From assembly GCF_052088025.1 (NCBI RefSeq), contig NZ_JBQCYD010000024.1, forward strand, positions 1 to 34,151: 34,151 bases of DNA, in the 5' to 3' direction. Made by a program: the position numbers and the translations under genes. The notes beneath the pieces were generated by a model. It ran no database searches. It saw only the letters and a program-made list of their open reading frames with translations, and was not told the DNA's origin. Numbering within the stretch: position 1 is the stretch's first letter; every line of letters starts with the position of its first letter. Source of the stretch: Anaeromonas sp052088025. Lineage in GTDB: Bacteria > Bacillota > Clostridia > Tissierellales > SIT17. This document shows, one piece after another, positions 24,954-32,644 of the stretch.

Positions 24954-24959
24954 TATAAT
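24954..24959 (+). promoter_or_regulatory. -10 box of the pyrophosphatase gene
   Basis: TATAAT on the plus strand 45 bases before the start; the -35 (TTAAAA or TTTAAA) is weak. It faces away from the eutG promoter, so the 168-base gap is a divergent control region. No riboswitch-like structure was recognised in it. Confidence 0.5.
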
Positions 24960-25004
24960 CAAGCTAATACAAACAAAATATTTTAAGGAAAGAAGGTGGA
25001 TTAA

Positions 25005-26654
25005 ATGAAAGAAACCATATATATAACAGGTCATAAAAATCCTGATTCAGATTCTATTTGTTCAGCACTTAGCTATGCAGAGTTTAAAAATGGCAGTGGT
25101 CATATAAATGCTATACCTGTAAGGCTTGGTAAAATCAACAGGGAAACTAAATTTATATTAGACTATTTTGAAGTAGAGGCACCTAAGATGCTAGAAACCA
25201 TAAGACTTAGTGTAGAAGATCTAGATTTTGATAAAATAGCACCAATAACTCCAGATATATCCTTTAGAATGGCTCTAGAAATCATGAAAAAGAATAATCT
25301 AAATAGTATACCTGTTGTAGGTGATAAGGAAGAATTACTTGGAATTGTTACAATATCAGATATCATACAATCATATATTGATGTTTGGGATAATACCATA
25401 CTTGGTAAATCTAATACACCTATAGATAATATTATAGACACACTTTCAGCAGAAGCTATTCATATTCCAGAAAATATAAAGGAATTTAAAGGTAAACTTT
25501 TAGTGCTTGCCATGGAACCTGCTACAGTAAAAGAATATATAGATACAGATGATATAGTAATATGTGGAAATAGAAAGGACATTCAAAATAGTGCAATAAA
25601 AAAAGATATTTCCCTTATGATTGTAACAGGAAATTTACAAATAGAAAGTGACATAATAACTCGCGCAAAGGAAAATAATATAGCTATAATAAAAACACCA
25701 CATGATACATTTACAACATCAAGACTCATCCCTCAATCAATACCAGTAAATCACGTAATGACAAAGAAAAATTTAGTTGTATTTGATTTGGATGATTTAG
25801 TAGATGACGTACGAAGCAAGATGAGTCAAACAAGATATAGGTCTTATCCTGTAATAAACAATACCAATCAAGTTGTAGGACTTATTTCAAGATATCATCT
25901 AATATCAAGTAAAAAGAAGAAAATAATCCTTGTAGACCATAACGAGAGAAGTCAGTCAATAGATGGGCTTGAAGAAGCAGAAATACTTGAAATAATAGAT
26001 CACCACAGGGTAGCAGATGTATTTACAGGCACACCAATATATTTTAGAAATGAGCCAGTTGGAAGCACGGCAACAGTAATTGCATCAATATTCTTTGAAA
26101 ATGGAAGAAGACCTTCAAAGAAAACAGCAGGCTTACTTGCAGCTGCAATAATATCAGACACCTTACTATTTAGATCACCTACTGCAACAAGTACAGATAA
26201 GGTAATGCTTAAAAGACTTGAAAAAATAGCTGATTTAGATGTAGATCAATTTGCCATGGATATGTTTAAAGAAGGTACATCCCTTACTGGCAAAACCCCT
26301 ACAGAATTAATAAGCGAAGACTTCAAAATCTTTACAATAGACGAAGATAAAATAGGTATAGCACAAGTATATACAATGGATCCAGAAAGTTTAAAGGATA
26401 TGAAAAGTGATTTACTTTCACTTATGAAAGATAGAATAAGAAATGAAGGATATTCTACCTTTATTGTAATGCTTACAGATATATTTAAACAGGCTTCAGA
26501 AATGATAGTAGTTGGGGAAAACAAAGACTTAATTGCAAAATCATTTGGCAAAACTATAGAAAACAATTCTTTTTACGCTAAAGGCGTTCTATCAAGAAAA
26601 AAACAAGTTGTACCACCTATCATGAATGCAATAACTAACATAGAAGAATTATAA
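25005..26654 (+). CDS. Family II manganese-dependent inorganic pyrophosphatase with CBS and DRTGG domains
   Basis: 549 aa. The DHH head has HKNPDSDS (His10, Asp14, Asp16), then a first CBS domain (about 70-130), a DRTGG-like region (about 140-240), a second CBS (about 245-300), and the DHNE (about 310) and DHHR motifs. The C-terminal DHHA2 domain ends in the typical SRKKQVVPP. It hydrolyses pyrophosphate to phosphate; the CBS pair binds adenine nucleotides, and DRTGG-containing forms can also bind diadenosine polyphosphates. GAAGGTGG RBS. A large insert between two halves of the catalytic head is normal for this subfamily. It is outside the eut operon. Confidence 0.94.
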   Translation: MKETIYITGHKNPDSDSICSALSYAEFKNGSGHINAIPVRLGKINRETKFILDYFEVEAPKMLETIRLSVEDLDFDKIAPITPDISFRMALEIMKKNNLNSIPVVGDKEELLGIVTISDIIQSYIDVWDNTILGKSNTPIDNIIDTLSAEAIHIPENIKEFKGKLLVLAMEPATVKEYIDTDDIVICGNRKDIQNSAIKKDISLMIVTGNLQIESDIITRAKENNIAIIKTPHDTFTTSRLIPQSIPVNHVMTKKNLVVFDLDDLVDDVRSKMSQTRYRSYPVINNTNQVVGLISRYHLISSKKKKIILVDHNERSQSIDGLEEAEILEIIDHHRVADVFTGTPIYFRNEPVGSTATVIASIFFENGRRPSKKTAGLLAAAIISDTLLFRSPTATSTDKVMLKRLEKIADLDVDQFAMDMFKEGTSLTGKTPTELISEDFKIFTIDEDKIGIAQVYTMDPESLKDMKSDLLSLMKDRIRNEGYSTFIVMLTDIFKQASEMIVVGENKDLIAKSFGKTIENNSFYAKGVLSRKKQVVPPIMNAITNIEEL

Positions 26655-26684
26655 AAGCATGGACAAATTTGTCCATGCTTTTAT
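26651..26684. terminator. Symmetric bidirectional terminator containing both stop codons
   Basis: A 34-bp perfect palindrome (17-base arms, ATAAAAGCATGGACAAA and complement). The plus-strand TAA at 26652-26654 and the minus-strand TAA at 26681-26683 both lie inside it. The stem ends in TTTTAT on either strand. Confidence 0.88.
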
Positions 26685-26899
26685 AAATCCATATCATTTA
26701 ACAGGTCTCTCAAATTTTTAAGTTCTTCCTTTGTAAGAGTTATACCCTTTCCCATCTTCTCATCATCAGGAGCCCAATCTCTTAGATCATATTTAGCATC
26801 ACGTGCATTCCAAGAGATTAAATTTAATTTCTTAAACCAGCCTGATTTTGATTCTGAAATTTTTCCTATTTCTTTTATTATCTCATAATTTATTGCCAT
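26681..26899 (-). CDS. PC4/YdbC-family ssDNA-binding protein
   Basis: 72 aa. The sequence KSGWFKKLNLISWNARDAKYDLRDWAPDDEKMGKGITLTKEELKNLRDLL (shown here to identify blocks: WFKKLNLISWN, KYDLRDW, GKGITLT) matches YdbC, a bacterial homologue of the transcription cofactor PC4 that binds single-stranded DNA as a dimer. The first 15 residues form a short helix. It lies eleven bases after the Card1-like gene stop and may be cotranscribed. Confidence 0.88.
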   Translation of the reverse strand: MAINYEIIKEIGKISESKSGWFKKLNLISWNARDAKYDLRDWAPDDEKMGKGITLTKEELKNLRDLLNDMDL

Positions 26900-26910
26900 A
26901 ATTTCACCCC

Positions 26911-28059
26911 TTATTTTTTAAAAATAATATTTTCCAAATCTTTTTTAAATTGTTTTTCATCACCATTATATACTATAATATTTATACCCATTTCCTTAGA
27001 CCTATTTATTACATTTTCCTTTTCTGGATAATATGTGCTAACTAAAACATCAATACTTTTGCCCTTAGCAATTCTTTCACTATATACCTTAAGCTCATTT
27101 AATGCCTCCTGATCATAACCCTTGCTATCTTTACAAGATATGCAAATAAGTGAAGAATCAGTTGATGCTAATATATCAAGTTCATTTTTAACATTGTCAA
27201 CATCCTTATCCCAAAGAAAAACTACACCACTTTTTAAATCATCTATATTATCTATATTTTTAAGCACAATATAGGTCACAAACTCCAGCCAATGACCTGA
27301 TACAAGTATCAGACTCTTTGCAAATTCATTTTTTATATCTACCCTTAACTTCCTTTTTTTATAATTATATTCTACATATTTCATATTAGCAAGCATCTTG
27401 AAAAATTCTAAGATTTCATCTATATTTTTAGCACTTAAACCATTTAAATCAATGAATAGGCGATTGTAGATATAATCATGAAATTTAAGTTTCTTTCTAT
27501 CCTTAAATATAGTTTTTATATTTTTCCATTTGATATGATTATTTGTTATGTAATCATAAATTTCTAAAGTATGAGGATCATCTTCTGGAGTATTATCCCA
27601 GAGGATTTTCCCTCCTGATATAGATATGAAGTCATCTACATTCATTTCATATAGCTCCATATTCACCTTTTCTATCTCACCCTTTTTATATATGATTATT
27701 TCAGAATGAGCTACTTCTAGGTAAAAATAATCTATATCCATTTGAGCTGCATAGTTATGTATATATAAATTTACTAGGGCATTTGCACCTGTAGTGTTTA
27801 TTATAAGATCTTCATCCTTGTACTGCTTTAAAAGATTTTCAATTGTTTTTTCTAGAGGCCTTTTTATAGTCTTTTCTATGATTTTTATAGTAGCAAAGTG
27901 CTTCCTATAATAACCTTTTATATCAGATGCATATTCCATGTTTTCAGTAGTTCCATCATGCACAAGCACTATTTCCCGAGGCATAAATGCTCTTGTAGCT
28001 AATATATTAAAATCATTATGTTCTCCTATTATATTTATGAGTGTATTATATTTTTTCAT
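26911..28059 (-). CDS. Card1/Can2-like CARF-nuclease (DUF1887 family)
   Basis: About 382 aa. N-terminal CARF-like Rossmann domain (1-150) with INTTGANALVN at 87-97, which is the ligand-facing turn in this family. A winged-helix-like middle follows, and a C-terminal PD-(D/E)xK nuclease with Glu259 (GHWLEFV), Glu293/Asp295 (NELDILA) and Cys-Lys310 (ISCKD). Card1 and Can2 are cyclic-tetraadenylate-activated nucleases of type III CRISPR systems. Here no cas gene or repeat array is in view. The start is the ATG at 28059 with AGGAG; it overlaps the VanZ stop by one base. A CRISPR-free role is possible. Motif assignment is mine; the nuclease activity is inferred. Confidence 0.87.
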   Translation of the reverse strand: MKKYNTLINIIGEHNDFNILATRAFMPREIVLVHDGTTENMEYASDIKGYYRKHFATIKIIEKTIKRPLEKTIENLLKQYKDEDLIINTTGANALVNLYIHNYAAQMDIDYFYLEVAHSEIIIYKKGEIEKVNMELYEMNVDDFISISGGKILWDNTPEDDPHTLEIYDYITNNHIKWKNIKTIFKDRKKLKFHDYIYNRLFIDLNGLSAKNIDEILEFFKMLANMKYVEYNYKKRKLRVDIKNEFAKSLILVSGHWLEFVTYIVLKNIDNIDDLKSGVVFLWDKDVDNVKNELDILASTDSSLICISCKDSKGYDQEALNELKVYSERIAKGKSIDVLVSTYYPEKENVINRSKEMGINIIVYNGDEKQFKKDLENIIFKK

Positions 28060-28523
28060 CAAATTCTCCTTTTAAATAACAGTTTTAAGCTCACCATATA
28101 TACAAGTAAACCAGTCATAGCTCCACTTGTATCAATAAATACATCCTTAATAGCAGGCCCACGCCCCGGCACAAATGATTGATGAAACTCATCACTTGCT
28201 GCATATATTATTGATATTACAAGTGCTATCATAATAGATTTGTGTCCATAAACTTGACTTCTTCTAAGTGCATTTAATGTGAGTGTTGCAAGTATAAAAT
28301 AAGCAGTAAAATGAGCTGATTTCCTTATAATAAAATGAAATTCATCTATATTAAAATCCAAACCTTTAAATATAGTGTTTATTATATGTAAAACAAAGTC
28401 ACTTATACCTGAACTTAGATTACTAGATTCTCCTGAAGGCTGAGCAGAGAGATAAAATATAATCCCCATCCATATAAAAACCGCTAACCATGATATCTTC
28501 TTTTTATTTTCTTCTTTTATCAT
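28059..28523 (-). CDS. VanZ family membrane protein
   Basis: 154 aa with about four membrane segments. Hallmarks are FYLSAQPSGESS, RKSAHFTAYFIL and DEFHQSFVPGRGPAIKDVFIDTSGA (in parts), which define VanZ-like proteins. VanZ contributes to low-level teicoplanin resistance; most chromosomal homologues have no known function. Its stop overlaps the Card1-like start (TGATG), implying coupled translation. Confidence 0.9.
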   Translation of the reverse strand: MIKEENKKKISWLAVFIWMGIIFYLSAQPSGESSNLSSGISDFVLHIINTIFKGLDFNIDEFHFIIRKSAHFTAYFILATLTLNALRRSQVYGHKSIMIALVISIIYAASDEFHQSFVPGRGPAIKDVFIDTSGAMTGLLVYMVSLKLLFKRRI

Positions 28524-28597
28524 AATACAAATCCTTTTATAATTAATTTTACTTAATTATATTATTTAATCCTTTTTAAAGCAAATAAAATCCTCTA

Positions 28598-29275
28598 TTA
28601 AAAAATACTCCTTCTATTGGTATAATTTCTCCTCAGAAATATCTTATGTAAAAATACTCCACCTAAAAATCCAAATATATGAGCCCACCATGCAATATTT
28701 TGGCTTAAACTCCCTGCAAGTCCTGAACTTATGCCAGATGAAACTTGAGTTAAAAACCATATTATAAGGAATATCTGAGCTGGTATTGGAAAGAAAAATG
28801 GAAAAAATGGGATTATAGTAAGCACTCTAGAGTTTTTAAACATCAGAAAATATGCCCCCATTACTCCAGCTATAGCACCAGATGCACCTATTACAGGAAC
28901 ATATGATGAAAGGTCCGATAACATATGAAAGGTTGTAGCAATTACTCCTGTCAGTAAATAAAACAAAGTAAATCTAATAGGTCCCATCCTATCTTCAACA
29001 TTATCACCAAATATCCATAGTGACCACATATTTCCAAGTAGATGGATTAAACTGCCGTGGATAAATATGTTTGTAAAAAGCGGAATATATGCAAATGGAT
29101 TAAATAGATTATCTATAAACCTTACTGGTATAAAGCCATAATTAAAAATCATCTCAGCTACAATTTCTCTTGGCATCATGGATTGATATGCAAACACAAA
29201 TATATTTATAGCAATTATTATAAAGGTTACAATTGGTGTATTTCTACTTCTAACTGTATCTCTTAAAGGAATCAT
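28598..29275 (-). CDS. Rhomboid family intramembrane serine protease
   Basis: About 225 aa, six or seven membrane segments. The catalytic Ser lies in GASGAIAGVMGAY (near 130), the His in WWAHIFGFLGG (near 200), and HLLGNMWSLWIFG in the second helix carries the Asn/His pair used as oxyanion support. It cleaves membrane proteins within the bilayer. The ATG at 29275 has GGGGG five bases upstream; a GTG at 29287 has no RBS. It follows a terminator, so it has its own TATAAT (29305-29310 minus). Confidence 0.9.
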   Translation of the reverse strand: MIPLRDTVRSRNTPIVTFIIIAINIFVFAYQSMMPREIVAEMIFNYGFIPVRFIDNLFNPFAYIPLFTNIFIHGSLIHLLGNMWSLWIFGDNVEDRMGPIRFTLFYLLTGVIATTFHMLSDLSSYVPVIGASGAIAGVMGAYFLMFKNSRVLTIIPFFPFFFPIPAQIFLIIWFLTQVSSGISSGLAGSLSQNIAWWAHIFGFLGGVFLHKIFLRRNYTNRRSIF

Positions 29276-29325
29276 GCTAGCCCCCACTTTCTATGTATTA
29301 AATCATTATAGTATATATTATACCC

Positions 29326-29362
29326 ATTAAAAATGGATGATACCCTAAGGCAATCATCCATT
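29326..29362 (-). terminator. Terminator after the PepSY lipoprotein gene
   Basis: A 10-bp stem AATGGATGAT/ATCATCCATT with an 11-base loop is followed on the minus strand by TTTTTAAT. It separates the lipoprotein gene from the rhomboid gene. Confidence 0.75.
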
Positions 29363-29376
29363 CTTAATAATTTAAT

Positions 29377-30051
29377 CTAATCATCTTTTTCTATTAATTC
29401 TTCACTTTCTAAATCATAAGTGTATTCAATATCATTATTATTCTTTTCAATCTCTACTTCAAAAATCAATTTATTGTCATCATATTCTAAAGACCACTCT
29501 TTGATATTTGATCCCTCGCCTGATTCTTTCATAGCCTTATCTAAAAGTAAATCTATTTTAGCTATATGATCCTTTGTGATTTCACCATTATCGTCATCAT
29601 CTAAATCAATTAGATCTTCATCATCACTTACTATATCTCCAGTAACTGGATTTACCTTCACCTCATAATCATTGTCACTATCATATCCTTCTATCTTATA
29701 ATAATAGTCATTTAGATTTTTATCTAATTGCATTTCTGTAATCTTTGAATCAGCATGAGACTCAATGAACTTATCAACAGCTTCTTGTGGGGATAATGTT
29801 ATGTCTTCATATTTCATTTGATCTGTATTTACATCTCCCTCATCAAGAGGACTCTCATTTGCCTTTTCATCTGCTTCTTGATCTTCAGTTGCATCTACAT
29901 CTTCTTCTTCATCAAGAGCACTTTCATTTGCTTTTTCATCTACATTTGGATCCATCTCAGTAGTATCATCTGTAGGAGTTTCTACATCATTACATGCTGC
30001 AAGTGATAATATAAGTATCAAAAATAATGGTAATAACCATTTCTTCTTCAT
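29377..30051 (-). CDS. Acidic PepSY-domain lipoprotein
   Basis: About 224 aa. A lipoprotein signal peptide KKKWLLPLFLILILSLAAC with Cys at the lipobox is followed by an acidic, low-complexity linker of about 65 residues. In it DEKANES(A/P)LDE occurs twice; the matching DNA is a direct repeat near 29845 and 29910. Two PepSY-type repeats follow (ISPQEAVDKFI-like SPQEAVDKFIESHAD, YYYKIEGYDSDNDYEVKVNPVTGDIV; then AKIDLLLDKAMKES...). PepSY proteins may inhibit peptidases or bind cell-wall enzymes. The ATG at 30051 has AGGAGG eight bases upstream. Function unproven. Confidence 0.85.
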   Translation of the reverse strand: MKKKWLLPLFLILILSLAACNDVETPTDDTTEMDPNVDEKANESALDEEEDVDATEDQEADEKANESPLDEGDVNTDQMKYEDITLSPQEAVDKFIESHADSKITEMQLDKNLNDYYYKIEGYDSDNDYEVKVNPVTGDIVSDDEDLIDLDDDDNGEITKDHIAKIDLLLDKAMKESGEGSNIKEWSLEYDDNKLIFEVEIEKNNNDIEYTYDLESEELIEKDD

Positions 30052-30199
30052 GAAATTCACCTCCTCTTTTCATCTTCATATAAGATTTATACCCAAGGAT
30101 GTGATATTTAATTATATTATTTCTTCATATCTCAACTTACTATCAACTTATAGCATAGTCCTTTTTTCTGGTCATAAAAAATTTCAGTTTCCATATTTT

Positions 30200-31546
30200 T
30201 TATAATTGATGTCTCTTATTAGATAACTCAGCAAGGGCTGGAATTAGATAATCTTCCATAAATTGATCTAAGCTTAACACGTTTCCATCTTTATCATGTA
30301 TCTTGTCTTCTAGGATTAAGTTGTCTTTAAGTTCAAAACTCCTTGGTTTTAGTTTTTTTGAAATAATTTTACTGCCATCTTTAGGATTTTTTAAGAGTTG
30401 AACACCATCATTGGGGAATTTACCTTTAGTATCTCCAGATAGATATATCCTATCTTTTCCATCATCAGTATACATATTTATACCCTGGCCTTTGCCCTTG
30501 GTTAGTTCCATTTTGACAAATTGAATTCCATAAGAATTAAGTAGGTTAGGCTTTAATATAGTTTTAGTTTCCTTTACTTGATACTCTTTTGGTGGAACCA
30601 CTTCTAGAATCTTGTTTCCAGACAGATAATTATATATCTTTCTTATAAGTATTTTTACTTCATCATTAGGACTATGGTCTTGCACATAAAGATGATCCTC
30701 GACCAAAAATATAAGTTCTTTTATATTTAAGTCTCCTTCCTTATTAAACTTCATTAGTGCATCCATATGTTTTGAATTTGTATCCTCACGAATCTCTTTT
30801 GCTAATGAAAATGTAAGTTCCTTTTCTTCTAATGTAAGTTTTTTGCTGATATAAGAATTATCTTTTTTATAGACATCTAAGGTTCTTTGTAATTCATCTC
30901 TGAAGTCCATGATTATTTTTTGTGTATCTTTCAAATAAGGGCTATTGGATTTAACAATGTAATTATTATTAAGCTCATTTATTAAATCGATTAACTCCTG
31001 ATAACCAAGAGCTTGCCATTTTTCATTTGTGGGTGCTTCTTTTAAAGGTGTTAAGAATATATAGTAAGCTTTAAGTTCTTCTCTTTTTGATAATTTTTCA
31101 ACTATTGATTCATATTTGTCTAATTGAGATATTCCCCCTCTAGTTTGTCCTTCCTTAGCATGCTGCTTAAGTTCTATCGCCAAGCACATTCTTTGAGACA
31201 AGTCTTTATAGAAGATATCTATATCCTTATACTCCGCAATAGTTTTTATTTCCTTATTTTTATGTAGACAATACTCATAATCTTCACCTAATAAATTCAT
31301 AAGTTTATAGGCAAAAGCATTACCTAAGTCATGATTTTCATTGGGATCCATCATCCATCTAATCATTTTTGACATCCTAGTTTCATGAGCTGATCTGTAC
31401 TTTGAACTCTCATATCTGCCATACTCTATGATTGTCCAAAAATTTGGCCTTACCTTAAGTTCAAGATAATTTTTCACCCAGTTCAATCCACTAAATTCCT
31501 TTAATTTCTCCAAGTAGTTTTCATAATCCTTTAATGTATAATTCAT
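30200..31546 (-). CDS. PD-(D/E)xK nuclease family protein
   Basis: 448 aa. The N-terminal third fits the PD-(D/E)XK nuclease family (PF14281-like): HETRMSKMIRWMMDP near 54-68, KDIDIFYKD (Asp108/Asp110) then CLAIELKQH with Glu125-x-Lys127, and QLDKYESIVEKL as the helix behind the active site. The C-terminal half (after about 230) is unassigned, helical, then a beta-rich segment with LKPRSFEL. It is the last gene of a four-gene minus-strand set with a WYL regulator, 21 bases after the previous stop. A defence or restriction role is inferred from domain and company. Confidence 0.8.
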   Translation of the reverse strand: MNYTLKDYENYLEKLKEFSGLNWVKNYLELKVRPNFWTIIEYGRYESSKYRSAHETRMSKMIRWMMDPNENHDLGNAFAYKLMNLLGEDYEYCLHKNKEIKTIAEYKDIDIFYKDLSQRMCLAIELKQHAKEGQTRGGISQLDKYESIVEKLSKREELKAYYIFLTPLKEAPTNEKWQALGYQELIDLINELNNNYIVKSNSPYLKDTQKIIMDFRDELQRTLDVYKKDNSYISKKLTLEEKELTFSLAKEIREDTNSKHMDALMKFNKEGDLNIKELIFLVEDHLYVQDHSPNDEVKILIRKIYNYLSGNKILEVVPPKEYQVKETKTILKPNLLNSYGIQFVKMELTKGKGQGINMYTDDGKDRIYLSGDTKGKFPNDGVQLLKNPKDGSKIISKKLKPRSFELKDNLILEDKIHDKDGNVLSLDQFMEDYLIPALAELSNKRHQL

Positions 31547-31567
31547 ATAAACACCCTTTCTTTTATT

Positions 31568-32233
31568 TTATATAACTCCTGTACCCCATCCAACTGATAT
31601 ATTAAAAGATGATAAGAAAGATTCTAACTCCTTTTCAGCATCAATTTTTTCAAAAACCATTTTTATAGACTTTGCCTCTGCATTTTCTAATCTTTCATCT
31701 TCTTTTTCAAGGATCTTTACTGGGATTACTTTAGTTAATATCAACTTAGCATATATATAAATCATTTTTCCCATCTTACTTTCATTATTATCTGATTTAT
31801 TTAAGCAATCTTCTAGAAGATTGAATGTTGTTTCAGCAGTATGAGAAAAATCTTCCCTGGTAAATTCAGCTGAAAAGGAAAAATTAAATTCCTCTTTCAT
31901 GATTTCAGCAATTTCATTCACAGACATTCTAGCCTTAATTTTTTCTGCTATCCTTCTTGATTCAGGATCATATTCATTTGGCACATCCGGAAGAACAAAG
32001 TATGGATCAAAAGAATCTATAGCTTTCTTTACAAGAGTAAATGTCAAATCTTCTTCTATATATTCAATATTATATTCATCAACTTCAAATGTGGATAAAT
32101 AACTATCATTCTTTTTATCCATTCCTATCATTTCATCTATCATTTTACTTGCTTCTAATTCAGGATCCACTCCTTCTTTTATAGTTATAGGGATTACTTT
32201 TTCTAATTCCAAGATTACTCTTAGATCTCTCAT
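31568..32233 (-). CDS. Unknown 221-aa protein in the nuclease/WYL cluster
   Basis: No family recognised. 221 aa, acidic, no signal peptide or membrane segment. It begins RDLRVILELEKVIPITIKEG and has an alternating helix pattern; a middle stretch NFSFSAEFTREDFSHTAETTFNLL and a Gly-containing end (NISVGWGTGVI) stand out. It lies 21 bases before the nuclease gene and 18 after the 106-aa gene, with an RBS of GGAGGAAT type. Tight spacing suggests one operon. Candidate partner or regulatory subunit of the nuclease. Confidence 0.72.
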   Translation of the reverse strand: MRDLRVILELEKVIPITIKEGVDPELEASKMIDEMIGMDKKNDSYLSTFEVDEYNIEYIEEDLTFTLVKKAIDSFDPYFVLPDVPNEYDPESRRIAEKIKARMSVNEIAEIMKEEFNFSFSAEFTREDFSHTAETTFNLLEDCLNKSDNNESKMGKMIYIYAKLILTKVIPVKILEKEDERLENAEAKSIKMVFEKIDAEKELESFLSSFNISVGWGTGVI

Positions 32234-32251
32234 CTATTATTCCTCCATTTT

Positions 32252-32572
32252 CTATAAGATGATTTCTTGAATTTTTTCATCAATAAGAGAGTAATATTCA
32301 TCAATGAATCCTATCCTCTGATAAATCTCTTTATACCAAGACTCATATTCATCTACAGCCTCTTGATTATTAATCACCTTATTGTCTGTTGTCAAAAACC
32401 CATGAGGAAATGTCATTAACAATTTAACGATTTCTAGCTTTGTCCTATATTCCATTTCAGTAGCTAAGGCAATTTTCACTTGATCAACAGTCGCATCTTC
32501 CATAAGGTACATTCCTATTTTTGGTGAATATACATTCAATTTCCCCTTATTTGACTCTAATCTATAATCCAA
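32252..32572 (-). CDS. Unknown 106-aa protein in the nuclease/WYL cluster
   Basis: 106 aa, no known domain. The start is TTG with AAAGGGGAG seven bases upstream. It is charged and helical in its second half (EAVDEYESWYKEIYQRIGFIDEYYSLIDEKIQEIIL in parts); the first 30 residues may form a small beta structure (LNVYSPKIGMYLME). It is the first gene behind an extended -10 promoter at 32599-32607 and precedes the 221-aa gene. An antitoxin-like or adaptor role is possible but not shown. Confidence 0.68.
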   Translation of the reverse strand: MDYRLESNKGKLNVYSPKIGMYLMEDATVDQVKIALATEMEYRTKLEIVKLLMTFPHGFLTTDNKVINNQEAVDEYESWYKEIYQRIGFIDEYYSLIDEKIQEIIL

Positions 32573-32598
32573 TTGAATCTCCCCTTTCTTATGATTGA

Positions 32599-32607
32599 AT
32601 TATATCA
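32599..32607 (-). promoter_or_regulatory. Extended -10 promoter of the nuclease cluster
   Basis: TGATATAAT on the minus strand (TGnTATAAT). No good -35 is seen at 17 bases, as is common for extended -10 sites. It separates the WYL gene from the three-gene operon and is where the WYL protein might act. Confidence 0.6.
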
Positions 32608-32644
32608 TAGCCAATGTTCGTTTTATGGTACATATTCTATCATT

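Noticed and set aside
24837..25004. Possible adenosylcobalamin riboswitch upstream of eutG
   Set aside because: Some eut loci carry one, but the 168-base gap lacks a recognisable B12-box and is mostly two divergent promoters.
29840..29950. Direct repeats suspected as a small CRISPR-like array
   Set aside because: The repeats are in frame inside the acidic linker of the lipoprotein and only two copies exist.
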